Shown here: one piece after another, positions 31,810 to 42,582 of the stretch
Layout of the letters: each line of letters opens with the position of its first letter
Numbering within the stretch: the first letter of the stretch is position 1
Assembly: GCA_025084515.1 (NCBI GenBank)
Contig: JAJAGP010000249.1
Location: 248,001 to 312,000 of the forward strand
Direction of reading: 5' to 3'
Length of the DNA: 64,000 nt
From: Ancistrus triradiatus
Lineage: Eukaryota > Chordata > Actinopteri > Siluriformes > Loricariidae
The notes under the pieces: model-generated
Told to the model about the DNA's origin: nothing
What the model saw: the letters and a program-made list of their open reading frames with translations, nothing else
The model's database searches: none
Translations under genes and position numbers: made by a program

Positions 31810-33020
31810 CCTTCCGTGGCTGAGTTTCAGCGTTTGTTCCTCGTTGTGTCCTGCCTCTCGGGAAAAGCTTTACAGCGGGCAGCTGAAAGATGGCCACAGG
31901 TTCAAGCGGGGACTTGCGACCAGTTTTTTGAGGTCCTCGGGGCTGTTTTTGGTCCCAAACCAGTGGGGGTCCAGAGGGACTCCTTGGTTCCACAGCTCGA
32001 TGGTAATTTATTGCTGAGATCTTAGCTCTTCAGTAGTCTGCCTATGCCTCAGCTTGCGCCAGTTGCTGGACCCTCCGCTCGTTGGTGTCAGGAGGACAGC
32101 CCCAGAATGCTCTCAGAGGAAGTCCAGTCCTGGTCCCGTCCAGAAGACTTCACTCCCTGGTCCCGTCCAGGGGTCGTCCGTTCCTGTGTCTGTGTCGAGG
32201 TCGTCCGTTCCTGTGCCTGTGCTGAGGTTGTCTGTCCCTGTGCCTGTGCCGAGATCGTCCGTCCCAGTGCCCGTGCCGAGGTTGTCCATCCCAGTGCCCG
32301 TGCCAAGATAGTCAGTCCCAGTGCCTGTGCCGAGGTCGTCAGTCCCAGTGCCCGTGCCAAGATCGTCTGTCCCTGAGCCCGTGCCGAGGTCGTCCGTCTT
32401 TGAGCCCCTGCCGATGTCGTCCGTCCCAGTGCCCGTGCCAAGGTCGTCCATTCCAGTGTCCATGCCGAGGTCTTCCGTCCCATTTCCCTTGCTAAGGTCG
32501 CCCGTTCCTGTGCCCGCACCGTAGACGTCCGTTCCTGTGTCCGTTCCGAGGTCGTCAGTCACAGAGACTGTCCCAACGCCCGTCCTGAGCACGCAGCTTC
32601 AAGAGAACGTCTGCTCTTGCTCCGAGGTCACCCGCTTCTGTGCCACAAATTATAAGCATGGTTTTTGGTGGTGTTTGGGGCAAAGGATTGTCTCGGTTCC
32701 GCTTCGAGCAGATCGTATGCTTTGGTTCCATTTGGGGATTACCTGTCTGATTCGCGCTATTTCTGTTCTAGGACCTTCTTCTGCGTTTGCTTCACGTTGC
32801 GCCTGATCGTCCCTATGCTCATTATTGTTTTCTGTTTTTCTACCGTGTTTTCCCCGGACGCTTCCTTTGTTTACGTTTTTGTTTTCTTTTCGGGCTGGTT
32901 TCGTTTGCTGTGTTTTTCCTTTGTTTGTTTGAACTTGTTCATTTCTAAAACCTGCTTTGTGGATCTTTTTGTTAATAAATCTTCTCAGTTTGACCTGGAA
33001 TCTGCGTGCGTCTCACTCCC
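31810..33020 (+). mobile_element. E4: truncated gag-minisatellite LTR element
   Basis: A gag-like piece (31816-32025) reads 'FQRLFLVVSCLSGKALQRAA', close to the L-x-G-x-A-L-x-W-A capsid pattern. It is followed (32140-32530) by 27-bp units 'gtcccagtgcccgtgccgag' coding 9-residue VPVPRSS-type repeats. A probable partial LTR (about 32640-33020) follows, with AATAAA at about 32973 and a 'ctggaatctgcgtgcgtctc' end similar in style to other LTR ends here. There is no 5' LTR and no pol. The layout matches E1-E3 but the sequences are distinct, so this is another subfamily. Confidence 0.6.
32140..32530 (+). repeat. 27-bp coding minisatellite of E4
   Basis: About 14 units. The plus frame gives Pro-Val-Pro-Arg-Ser-Ser repeats, switching frame once near 32311-32321. 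Confidence 0.85.
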
Positions 33021-33394
33021 ACCCATCAAATGTCTTACATGCTTCTTCGCTTCTCCCAGTAACCTCTTTGTTCCTCACTGATCCACCCTCCATCTGTTTC
33101 TTCAGGATGCCACTCACACTCCCCTAAATTATGAGTCTCCTTCCTCTTCCATCACAACAATTTCACCATGATGTTATTTGTTTCTTCCTGGGTTTTATTC
33201 AATTTTGTCACTTCTTCAGCTGAGCACCAAATCATACCTAGAGTAAGTATCAACCCTACTAAAGAGTTATTCATTTTCTACTACAGAATGACAAATTACC
33301 ATTTGTGAAACAATTAGAAATTACACAATGACCCCTGTATGACAGTATGGTCAATGCAGTGTTTGTTGCATTTACTTTGCCATTTCTTTCATTA
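33021..33394. other. Intron sequence, no feature seen
   Basis: Unremarkable AT-rich sequence between E4 and the next transposon. Confidence 0.5.
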
Positions 33395-34620
33395 CAGACA
33401 TGAACTCAATATATTTCATGTTTTTTCTGGTCAACTTGATTTAATTCGTTAATAAACATCCATTCCTGCATTTCAGGCCTGCAACACATTCCAAAAGAAG
33501 TTGGAACATACACAATTTAGGTCTATTAATTAGATAAAAATCTAAATAATGATGTGCAAACAGGTAAATCATGTGATGTCAATAGGTGATTGTAATCATG
33601 ATTTGGTACAACAGCAGTATCCACGATACTGCCACAAATTTTTTGCGGGTAAAGATGGGCAGACGATCTCCACATTATCAACAAATGCATGAAAAAATTA
33701 TTAAAATGTTTAGAACAATGTTCCTTGAAGAATAACTGGAAGGGATTTACATACTTCAGTCCAAACGTTGTCTAATGTAGCTTGTTTTGCAATGTCCATG
33801 GAAAAAAAAAATCCATGGATGTCCCTGGAAAAAATGACGCCTACACGCCTTGATCTCAGTGTACTTTTCTGCATTAATGCTGTCATCAAAGAAGTGTAAA
33901 TGACCTGTGCCAAGGGCACTGACCCAACCCCATAACATGACAGAGCCTGGCTTTTAGACTTGTTGCTGATAACAGTCTGCATGGTCCTTTTCATCGTTGG
34001 TCTGGAGCACACAGCGTCCATTTCTTCCAAAAAAATTCTGGAATATTGATTGGTCTGACAACAATACACATTTCCACTGTGTGATGATCCATCCAAGATC
34101 TCAGAACTTGACGCCGCTTCATGACATGGTTAACATAAGGTTTGTTTTTTTTCTACAGTAAAGTTTTAAGTAGCATTAAATTATAAATGTAGCTCCATAT
34201 TGTAGTGCTTGATAAAGGTTTGCCAAAGTAATCCTTTGCCCATGTGGTAATATCAGCTATTGATGAATGATGGTTCTTGATGTAGTGCCATTTGAGGGAT
34301 CAGAGTTCACGCCTCTTCAGTTTAGGCTTGTGCCTTTGCATTTACATTTACATTTACAGCATTTAGCAGACGCCCTTTTCCAGAGCGACTTACAATTGGT
34401 ACAATCTTACAATCCAAGCAATTGTGGGTTAAGGGCCTTGCTCAAGGACCCAACAGTGGCAGCTTGGCAAAAGCGGGATTTGAACCCTGGACCTTCTGGT
34501 CCACAGTCCTGTATCTTAACCACTAGGCTACCACAGCCTTTGCCTTTATGTACTGAAATTCTTGCAGATTTTTGCAGATTTATGTACTGAAATTCTTGCA
34601 GAGCTTAGCGTGCAGTCAGC
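33395..34620 (-). mobile_element. IS630/Tc1-type transposon relic, partly inverted
   Basis: 33410-33510 and 33735-34620 match the element at 39516-41880 in reverse ('tgcatttcaggcctgcaaca'; transposase parts 'gtactttctgcattaatgc'-like near 33860 and 'tttgagggatcagagttcac' near 34291). 33640-33730 matches it in the forward sense, so a middle piece is inverted. A SINE sits at 34340-34536. The transposase frame at 33710-34096 is broken by shifts. Confidence 0.65.
34340..34536 (-). mobile_element. tRNA-derived SINE with 7-bp target duplication
   Basis: It is flanked by CCTTTGC at 34333-34339 and 34537-34543. The plus strand starts with 'atttacatttacatttacag' (tail), then 'gcatttagcagacgccctt', and ends 'aaccactaggctacca' with a B-box-like 'ggatttgaaccc' inside, i.e. 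the tRNA head is at the right. Inserted in the IS630-type relic. Confidence 0.85.
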
Positions 34621-34821
34621 CCTGAGCACGTGAAGTGCATAAGTAATGCAGCGACACTGAGCGAGCCACAAAGGTGTGCTTATAAGGGCTCAGCGACAGG
34701 TGTCGCCACTTCACTGTAATAAGCCCAGGAAGGGCTGATGCACGTGCGATTGCGCTGCTGCTTCTGCTGCTCACGCCGCCAAACCAGGTTAACTCCTGGC
34801 CATTAGCGGCCAGAGAGTGAC
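34610..34821 (-). mobile_element. LTR fragment of E2-like family
   Basis: It resembles the outer U3 end of the E2 5' LTR (15030-15168): 'ggtgtcgccacttcactgta', 'gattgcgctgctgc', 'aactcctggccattagcggcc', ending CCCTGACA. No other part of such an element is next to it. Confidence 0.65.
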
Positions 34822-36169
34822 CCCTGACATTATCACTGTCAGATAAGTCTATATTTCCATTTGTTTCTCATTAGTTTACTCTTAATTCTTGTTACTGGCT
34901 TTATACATCATGTACCTTCCAGTCCTGTGATTTCCATAATATTTGAAGGACTGTTCACATCATGGACTACTTCACATACTTAACACTTATTATTTAAATA
35001 AGGAATATAAATGAGAAGCAAATGCAGGGAATCTAGAAAGAGGGTGAATTAAAGTGAGCCACAAAGAAGACAAGGCTAGTGTGTGTTAGTGAGGAGTGAT
35101 GGGAACTGAAGTCCATGGGGAGCAGGCAAGAGGGCTTGTGGCATGACAGATAGGTTCACTGAGACACAGCAACTCTGCAAGTTCAGCTTAACACCCTGAT
35201 TAATAGATCCAGTCTCCTAACTTCTCAACCCACAAACTCAGCCACAGGTGACTCACATTTCTCCATCTCATCCATGCTCATCTCCTTCTTTTCTCTGCCA
35301 TTCTGCAGTGAAATATACAGCCAGGCGCAAGTCGAGGTCTTGCTTTCCTATATTAAGTAATAGAGTGATGAACTTCATGCTTAGTCATATCTTCAGTAAT
35401 TTCTTTCCTGTGCCATCAAGGCTATTCCATTCATCTACGATGACTCAAGCGCAACGTGGTAACCCATAGTGCTGTTCACCACAAAGCACCTAGAATCCTC
35501 CACAAAAGAAGTGCTTTAATTTCATAACACCAAAGAGTCTTTGTTTTTATCATAACCAGGTCTGACGCACATCAGTGATGCAAGGGATGTTTTCTTATTA
35601 TGTTGTGTGGGGAGGAGCAAAGCAAGTATTCCCTAATTCCCCAGAATTTTCCTCCAAAGATTTAGATTTTTTTGTATTTTGATACAAAAACTGCAGACAA
35701 AGTAAACTATTCTTTTGTGTGGAATTCATCAGAGATGAAATCTCATCACTCATTAATGCTCACAGCACTGAGCAAATGATCCACAAAACATGCTCAAATA
35801 CTAAGGCTTGATGTAATTCTGAAACCTTAAGCTCCAGTTGGCTTGTTTACACTTTCATATTTATCAGTTGAAATCACCAACCTTGAATTATCAACAGGGG
35901 TGAAAAATGAAGTTAGTTGTATAGCATTGAACAGTTGGAGCTTTCTCAACTAATGCAGTTGCCATTGGAGTTTGAAAGTGGTTGTGCAGGTCCACTGAAT
36001 CAATGCTCATTGGCCATATATTTATTAGCTGCAAGTCATATTTTGTCCCCTATGTCCCTCAGTATTAAGGAACATCACAGAACCACAGCAGTGACACTGA
36101 CACTATAGTGTAATTACAGTGTTTTACTGGTTTGAGTTTTAGACATTGTGTGCATGGTTTGGCTGCAGG
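34822..36169. other. Intron sequence with one unnamed repeat
   Basis: The only structure is the repeat at about 35395-35555, inverse of 29283-29440. No gene was seen. Confidence 0.5.
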
Positions 36170-36171
36170 TA

Positions 36172-36654
36172 CAGTGGTGCTTGAGTTTGAGTTTGTGAAC
36201 CCTTTAGAATTTTCTGGATAAATATGACCTAAAATATCATCAGATTTTCGAAATGTTGTGGAAGGACCTCAAGCGAGCAGTTAATGTGAGGAAACCCACC
36301 AACATCTCAGAGCTGAAGCTGTTCTGTAGGTAGGATTAAAGTTCCTTCAAGCCGGTGTGCAGGACTGATCAACAGTTACCGGAAACGTTTAGTTGCAGTT
36401 ATTGCTGCACAGGGGGGGTCACACCAGATACTGAAAGCAAAGGTTCATATACTTTTGCCACCCACTAATATGTAATATTGGATAATTTTCCTCAATAATT
36501 AAATAACCAAATATAATATTTTTGTCTCATTCGTTTAACTGGGTTCACTTTATCTATTTTGAGAACTTGTGTGAGAATCTGATGATGTTTTAGGTCATAT
36601 TTACGCAGAATTATAAAAAATTCTAAAGGGTTCTCAAACTTTCAAGCACCACTG
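36172..36654 (+). mobile_element. Tc1-derived MITE, 483 bp
   Basis: It has complete outer ends with TA on both sides ('cagtggtgcttgagtttgag' at 36172, 'caagcaccactg' at 36654). After 74 bp of left end it jumps straight to the transposase 3' end ('ggaaggacctcaagcgagca', the W-K-D-L-K-R-A region past the catalytic Glu), then a full right terminal repeat. It has no coding capacity. Confidence 0.9.
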
Positions 36655-36899
36655 TACTCTCCCAGGCAAGGCTACTGGAATAACCACACAGCTTTTTACT
36701 TTGTAGCAAATCTTTTTATATAACTGAACATTTAGGTTTTGTGAAACATGCCACATACAAATTAAATTAACTGATTTTAATAATGGTATATTTTTCCAGA
36801 TCAAATAGAGGAAAAACCAGGGAATCACTCAGAGTGGTTATATATGTAATTGCCTTGTAATTTGCATTTCTAGAAATTGTGACTCAAGTAAAAAAAATG

Positions 36900-38015
36900 C
36901 AGATTAGTCTGAGGTTAAATTGGATTGCTCACAGACCTTAGCTTTTACAATTGGAAAGGATAATAAAACTCCTTCAGGATGGAAACCCAACAAGGAGTGT
37001 GGCAAAAGATGTTATTTGTTCCATGTCAGCTGTGTCTAAAATTTGGTGCTAGTACAAACAAAACTGGAAAGTCAAAAAATGAAAGCATATGGGTAGATCA
37101 AGAAAACATCAAAGCACCATTATAGGAAACTCAAAGCAATATGCATTTAAAATAGAAAATGCACAACAAAACAATAAAAAACAAATGGGTGTAAACAGGA
37201 GTCAATGTTTGTGATAGACCTGTAGGAACACCTTAAAAGAAGAAACATCAAAAGGTAACAGTGGGCTAAAGAGATGCAATCATTGAGTGTGAATGACTGG
37301 AAGTGATATGGAAAGTGAAAGTGACATTCAACAATGAATCACAAATCTGCATTTGACTAGGAGATAATGTTGGAATTTTTATCTGATGCCATTGTAATTC
37401 TATTCTATCTCTAATTCGATCTCATTCATATAAACATGACTGCCTAAAGACAACAATCAAACTTTTCTGGTTCCATCACTAGAACATAGACGCTGATGAT
37501 AAAGTATTTTTTAAAGACAATAATGAACCATGGCATAGAGCATACAGTGTTAAAGATTTTCTTCAGGAAAGGCATATCAACTCAGTGACATAGTCAGAAA
37601 ACAGTGTGGATCTCAATCCAATTGGAAATTCATGATGGAAATTTACAACATTTCTTCATTACAAGGCTCCATCCTCCAACCACTATTTGAGAAAACTGGA
37701 ACCAGTTTGATGTAGAATATTGCATTTCATTAGTGAAGCCCACGCTTTAAACAATGCAGGCTATCATATAAGCCAGAGGAGGAGTAGTACAGTACTGATA
37801 TTTTTGGTTGATTCCATAATTTTTTCCTCAACTTTGAGTGATTCCAGAATTTTTCCTCTACTTTATCTGGTAAAATACATGTCATTACTTAAAATAATTT
37901 AAACTGTCTGACATATAATTCACAATGCCAGAATGTTCATCTGCTAAGCCAAAATTGTTTGGTGTCTTTTATGTTATAAATTTGCTATGAAGTAAAAAAT
38001 CTGGTTAAACATCCT
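36900..38015 (+). mobile_element. Tc1-like transposon relic (another family)
   Basis: The plus strand carries transposase-derived stretches in order: 'aaggagtgtggcaaaagatg', 'agtgacattcaacaatgaatcac' (first Asp region), 'aaccatggcatagagcatac' and 'tggatctcaatccaattgg'. The last should encode N-P-I-E but reads N-P-I-G, so the catalytic Glu is lost. Ends with 'gattccataattttttcctc'. There are many stops and no clear terminal repeats. Confidence 0.65.
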
Positions 38016-38301
38016 TTATTATTTGGTGATTAAATAATATTTACCAGAGGTAGTACATAGTGTGCAGTTGTACAATTAAAGAGTGTACTATAGTAAGTAA
38101 GCATGTCCTGATCCCAATGTATTTATTTTTGATATGTCACAAATATCAAAGGTCTATCATTAAAAGATCTACAAAATGCACCAGTACATTCTTACCGATG
38201 TGTGGACAAGATCGGTGACGTGACATGCAGTGTAGGTCTGTAATTCATAAAATATTAGCATGGTTTTCTTACAACATTTCATGTTATATGTCTGTGCTTA
38301 C

Positions 38302-38402
38302 CGCTCTCTGTTGAATTTAAGAGAATGCAGTACTGCTGGGCGTCTCTGACGCAGGTTCCATAAGTGCAGAGTGTCATCTGCACAGGCTGTGACCAGAGCT
38401 CC
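38302..38402 (-). CDS. stxbp5l: Tomosyn exon (WD40 region), second in window
   Basis: A 101-bp internal exon. On the minus strand 'gtatatag' precedes 38402 and GTAAGC follows 38302. It reads G-A-L-V-T-A-C-A-D-D-T-L-H-L-W-N-L-R-Q, then 'RPAVLHSLKFNRE' and the first two bases of Arg. The D-D-T-L-H-L-W-N-L stretch is a textbook WD40 strand with its W-N at the D-W position, and the whole matches tomosyn as I know it. It joins the exon at 61547 in phase 0 and the exon at 6080 in phase 2. It is very strongly conserved against a background of decayed repeats, so purifying selection is evident. Confidence 0.95.
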
Positions 38403-38486
38403 CTATATACAAACAGAAAATATAAAAATTACCAAAGCAATCTCACACCGTCAGTTACATCAAGCTATTCTACCCATAGTTCATAA

Positions 38487-38648
38487 TGGCGACCGTGGTG
38501 GTGCAGAAGTTAAGGCACAGGAGTCCTAAACAGAAGGTCTAGGGATCAAATCCCACCACTGGCAAGCTTCCATTTGGATTGTACATAGTAATACTGCATC
38601 AGCTGTACGTCACTCTAGATAAGATCGGCTGCTAAATATAAATGTTTG
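38487..38648 (+). mobile_element. tRNA-derived SINE, complete head and tail
   Basis: Head: A-box-like 'tggtgcagaagttaaggc' and B-box-like 'gggatcaaatccc'. Tail: 'cgtcactctagataagatcg' and 'ctgctaaatataaatg', the forward form of the SINE at 34340-34536. 38649-39297 shows nothing else supported. Confidence 0.75.
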
Positions 38649-39297
38649 TCGTCTTAAGACATTTCTTTTGGTAATTTATTTTAAAGTGTATTCTGAAGTA
38701 GATCAAACAGGATTGCTCGTTAGCTACATGAATCTTGTCAAAGGTCAATTAAACCCAATAATGTGACTGAAATATGTTTCACAGTCAGAAATCCACAACA
38801 CAGTGGGTTAACATTTGTATTAGGAATTTGAGACATAGTGGTTATTTTAAAGAACGGAAGCTACTTGTCAGTCCCATGGCATGAAAGCCAGTAACACCAA
38901 AGACATCCATCTCTAGTATTTAGGAGTCTTTGAGGAGTAAAGATGGACATAGCCTTGGATAATATAAAATCCCTCTCTGACACCGCGCTGCTGTGTCAGC
39001 AAAGACAACGCCTTTATTGCACTGGGTTTGGCTTTCAGTAACATATGATGAACGTTAGCTATGCCACATTTCGTTGGCTGGCCCCAAGCTCAGTGTGCCA
39101 TTTCCTTGGTTTAAAAAATGCTTCACTTTTCTCTGCCCTCTGGTCCTAGTTCCCATGATAGGATAGAGTTATTCCCGTGTAGTTTTGTCTGTGTCCTGAG
39201 AATGAATAAGAGGCAGGGTATAATCACTTGTTTAGCTAGTGTGACAACTTAAGGACGCATGCATTTTACATTGTTGCTAAATTGTCTGTGCTTGTTG

Positions 39298-39515
39298 GAA
39301 TCGCCCAAAGAGGTTGGGTCCCTTTTTGAGTCTTGGTCCTCCCAAGGTTTCTTCCTAGAACTAGGGAGTTTTTCCTTGCCACTGTCGCCCTAGGCTTGCT
39401 CAATTTGAGATTGGACGTAGTTATTAGGAGATAATCTAAACTTGTAAAGTTGCTTTGAGACAATGCTCCATTGTAAAAAGCGCTATATAAATAAATCTGA
39501 CTTGACTTGACTTGG
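39298..39515 (+). mobile_element. Retroposon (LINE/SINE-type 3' tail), second copy
   Basis: Over 90 percent alike by eye to 24238-24473 from 'gaggttgggtccctttttga' to the TGACT tail. It abuts the start of the next transposon at 39516, so it may have inserted at or truncated that element. Confidence 0.75.
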
Positions 39516-40031
39516 ACAGAGGATCTCCAGTTTATCAACGAATGTGTAAGAAAATTATTTAAATGTTAAAAAACCTCAAAGAAATGTTCCTCAAAGAAAT
39601 ATTGGAAGGAATATGCATATATATATCCCACTACACTGCATAACATCATTAAATGATTCAAGGGATCTGTAGAAACTTCACTGTGTAAAGGTCAGGGATG
39701 CAAACCTAAGCTAAAGACCCATGTTCTCATTCATCAATAGCTGATATAACCACACGGGCAAAGGATTAGCTTGGCAAACCACTGTCAAGCACTACAATAC
39801 GGAGTCATGTTCATATATGTCATGTAAACCTCTAGTGTGCAAAAAGAAACATTATGTTAACCATGTCCAGTAGCATCGTTGACTTTTCTGGGTTCAGAGG
39901 CATCTGGGATGGACCATCATACAGTGGAAACATGTACTGTAGTCAGATGACTCAGTGTTCCAGATTGTTTTTGGAAGAAATGGACACCATGTGATCAGGA
40001 CCAAAGATGAAAAGGACAATCCAAACTGTTA

Positions 40032-41343
40032 CAGTGGCGATTAAAAGTTTGTGAACCCTTTAGAATTTTCAATATTTCTGCATAAATATGACCTAAAACA
40101 TCATCAGATTTTCACACAAGTCCTAAAAGTGGATAAAGAGAACCCAGTTAAACAGATGAGACAAAAGTATTATACTTGGTCATTTATTTATTAAGGAAAA
40201 TGATCCAATATTACATATTAGTGAGTGGCAAAAGTATGTGAACCTCTAGGATTAGCAGTTAATTTGAAGGTGAAATTAGAGTCAGGTGTTTTCAATCAAT
40301 GGGATGACAATCAGGTGTGAGTGAGCACCGTGTTTTATTTAAAGAACAGGGATCTATCAAAGTCTGCTCTTCAGAGCACATTTGTGGAAGTGTATCATGG
40401 CACGAAGAAAGGAGATTTCTGAGGAGCTCAGAAAAAAAGTTGTTGATGCTCATCGGGCTGGAAAAGGTTACAAAACCATCTCTAAAGACTTTGAACTCCA
40501 CCAATCCACAGTCAAACAGATTGTGTACTAATGGAGGAAATTCAAGAAAATTGTTACCCTCGTCAGGAGTGGTCGACCAACAAAGATCAGTCTAATAGCA
40601 AGGCGTGTAATAGTTGGTCAGGTCACAAAGGACCCCAAGGTAACTTCTAAGCAACTGAAGGCCTCTCTCACATTGGCTAATGTTAATGTTCATCAGTCCA
40701 CCAACAGAAAAACACTGAACATCAATGGTGTGCATGGCAGGGTTGCAAGGAGAAAGCCACTGCTTTCCGAAAAGAACATTGCTGCTCGTCTGCAGTTTGC
40801 TAAAGATCACGTGGACAAGCCAGAAGGCTATTGGAACAATGCTTTGTGGACGGAGGAGACCAAAATAGTTTTTTGGTTTAAAATAAAGCGTTATGTTTCG
40901 AGAAAGGAAAACACCGCATTCCAGCATAAGAACCTTATCCCATCTGTGAAACATGGTGGTGGTAGTATCATGGTTTGGGCCTGTTTTGGTGAGTGGGCAC
41001 CCTGTTTTATTTAAAGAACAGGGATCTATCAAAGTTTGCTCTTCACAACAGTCACACCTGATTGTCATCCTATTGACTGAAAACACCCGACTCTTGATTG
41101 AATTTCACCTTCAAATTAACTGCTAATCCTAGAGGTTCACATACTTTTGCCACTCACTAATATGTAATATGGGATAATTTTCCTCAATAAATAAATGACC
41201 AAGTGTCATATTTGTGTCTCATTTGTTTAAGTTGGTTCTCTTTATCTACTTTTAGGACTTGTGTGAAAATCTGATGTTGTAGGTCATATTTATGCAGAAA
41301 TATAGAAAATTCGAAACGGTTCACAAACTTTCAAGCAACACTG
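40032..41343 (+). mobile_element. Fold-back Tc1 transposon
   Basis: TA borders and both outer ends are present. The left 370 bp is the normal 5' end. After the transposase breaks off at about 40991, there is a second direct copy of the 5' leader (40988-41047, like 40318-40375). Then the right end is the 5' subterminal region in reverse ('caaattaactgctaatccta' near 41114, matching 40250 inverted) instead of the usual 3' end with 'tgtgcagcaataactgcaac'. So both ends derive from the 5' side. Confidence 0.85.
40397..40991 (+). pseudogene. Tc1 transposase N-terminal two-thirds, inactive
   Basis: ATG at 40397, M-A-R-R-K-E-I-S-E-E-L. The paired-like helix-turn-helix region runs to about residue 110 and includes 'TLVRSGRPTK', the GRPR-like hook between the two DNA-binding subdomains. 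A TAA at codon 45 replaces a Lys. The first catalytic site W-T-D-E reads W-T-E-E, so Asp has become Glu. The frame then runs through GGGSIMVWACFG and stops at a rearrangement, leaving no second Asp or Glu. Apart from the one stop, about 198 codons are open, so this copy is fairly recent. Confidence 0.88.
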
Positions 41344-41882
41344 TATATGTTGCCTTCAAGACAACACCCATGCATTTTTCAATCAAGACAATGCAAAACC
41401 ACATGTTGCACACATTACAAAGGCAAAGAAGAAGGCACAGGTAACCACTTTGTAATGTTGCCATGCTTGCAATCCTGATCTGTCCCCAATGGTGAATGTG
41501 TGGAGAATTTTGAAATGAAAAATGCGACACTGACAACCCTGACAAGCCCATACTGCTACACACCTTAAGATGTGTTTTCAGGAAGAAAGGGACAAAATAA
41601 CATCTGACCTGTGTGTGGTATCCTCAGTGCCAAAATGTCTTTTTAGTGTTGTGAGAAGAAATGGCAACATTACAAAGTGGTTAATGCTCTATTCTCCTTT
41701 TTGGAATGTGTTGCAGGCCTGAAATGCAGGACTGGATGTAAATTAACAATGAAATGAAGGTGAACAGACAAAACATGAAATATCTCAGGTTCATACTGTC
41801 TGCGATGAAATAAAATTCAAAGTAGACATAACTTTAACTTGCACTGTCCCAATGTCCCATTTTTTTCTGATTTGGGGTTGTA

Positions 41883-42582
41883 TTTTAAAATGAATGAAGA
41901 TATTGTACAACTTGTCCTTCATTTTTGTCTTGTTAGGCAAAGAGAGGAGGGAACAAAATTGCATTGTCAGAATGATGATAAAAATCAATTCAAAGAGATA
42001 TGACTGTTGTTTGACAATAACTGTATTTGTGTACTTTCAACATGCTTTCATAAATATTTCATGACATTAAGGTTACAAAGGAAGGATGAAATCCTTGCCT
42101 GTACAACAATGCTGTCAACAAATAATTTGTCTACCTTTGTGAAACAGAATACATTTCTCCTGCAACCTGGCAATGTAGCTTACAATGTTCTTGAGTAAGA
42201 CAAAAAGTAAGCATTATATTATGCAAGGAAAATTTTGGTAATCAAGTGACATTGCTGAAATTCACACTATAGTCTGGAGACATGTCCCACAACTATTTAA
42301 AATATATATACAGTATATTAGGGTTCTATGTTGAAGCATAACATTAAACTGCATGGTATATTTACTTCAATTACCTGTCTATGTTACCTGACGTGTAGGG
42401 AAAATTATTAAACTTCAAATAAACAATGTATAAAACTTTGAATGTAGAATGTAGAAAACTAAATGTACCTTTACAAACTGTTTATTTGTGGTAACAGTAG
42501 CTAGACCACTTGGTTACTGTAGGAATGGTAGGAATTATATAATTCAATTAACTTAATGGGAAGTATAACAATATTTTTGTAC
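41883..42582. other. Intron sequence, no feature seen
   Basis: AT-rich with no supported feature. Confidence 0.5.

Larger units (their letters stand above)
6215..38301 (-). other. stxbp5l: Tomosyn intron, about 32.1 kb, TE-filled
   Basis: The intron joins the exons at 38302-38402 and 6080-6214 in phase 2. It contains E2, E3, E4, several Tc1 and IS630-type transposons, SINEs and microsatellites. No further exon-like stretch with splice sites and WD40 similarity was noticed. Both flanking exons join in frame without one. Confidence 0.85.
39516..41880 (+). mobile_element. IS630/Tc1-type transposon, split by a Tc1
   Basis: Own sequence is 39516-40030 and 41345-41880. The right end 'tttttctgatttggggttg' is followed by TA. 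The transposase relic reads on the plus strand: 'caatcaagacaatgcaaaac' encodes N-Q-D-N-A-K-P-H, the second Asp motif, and 'gtgtggagaattttgaaatg' encodes V-W-R-I-L-K then a stop. The Tc1 at 40032-41343 lies between with TA on each side. The left end is cut off next to the retroposon at 39515. Confidence 0.75.

Noticed and set aside
34340..34536. True tRNA gene
   Set aside because: It has only a B-box-like stretch in a worn head, a repetitive tail and target duplications; it is a SINE.
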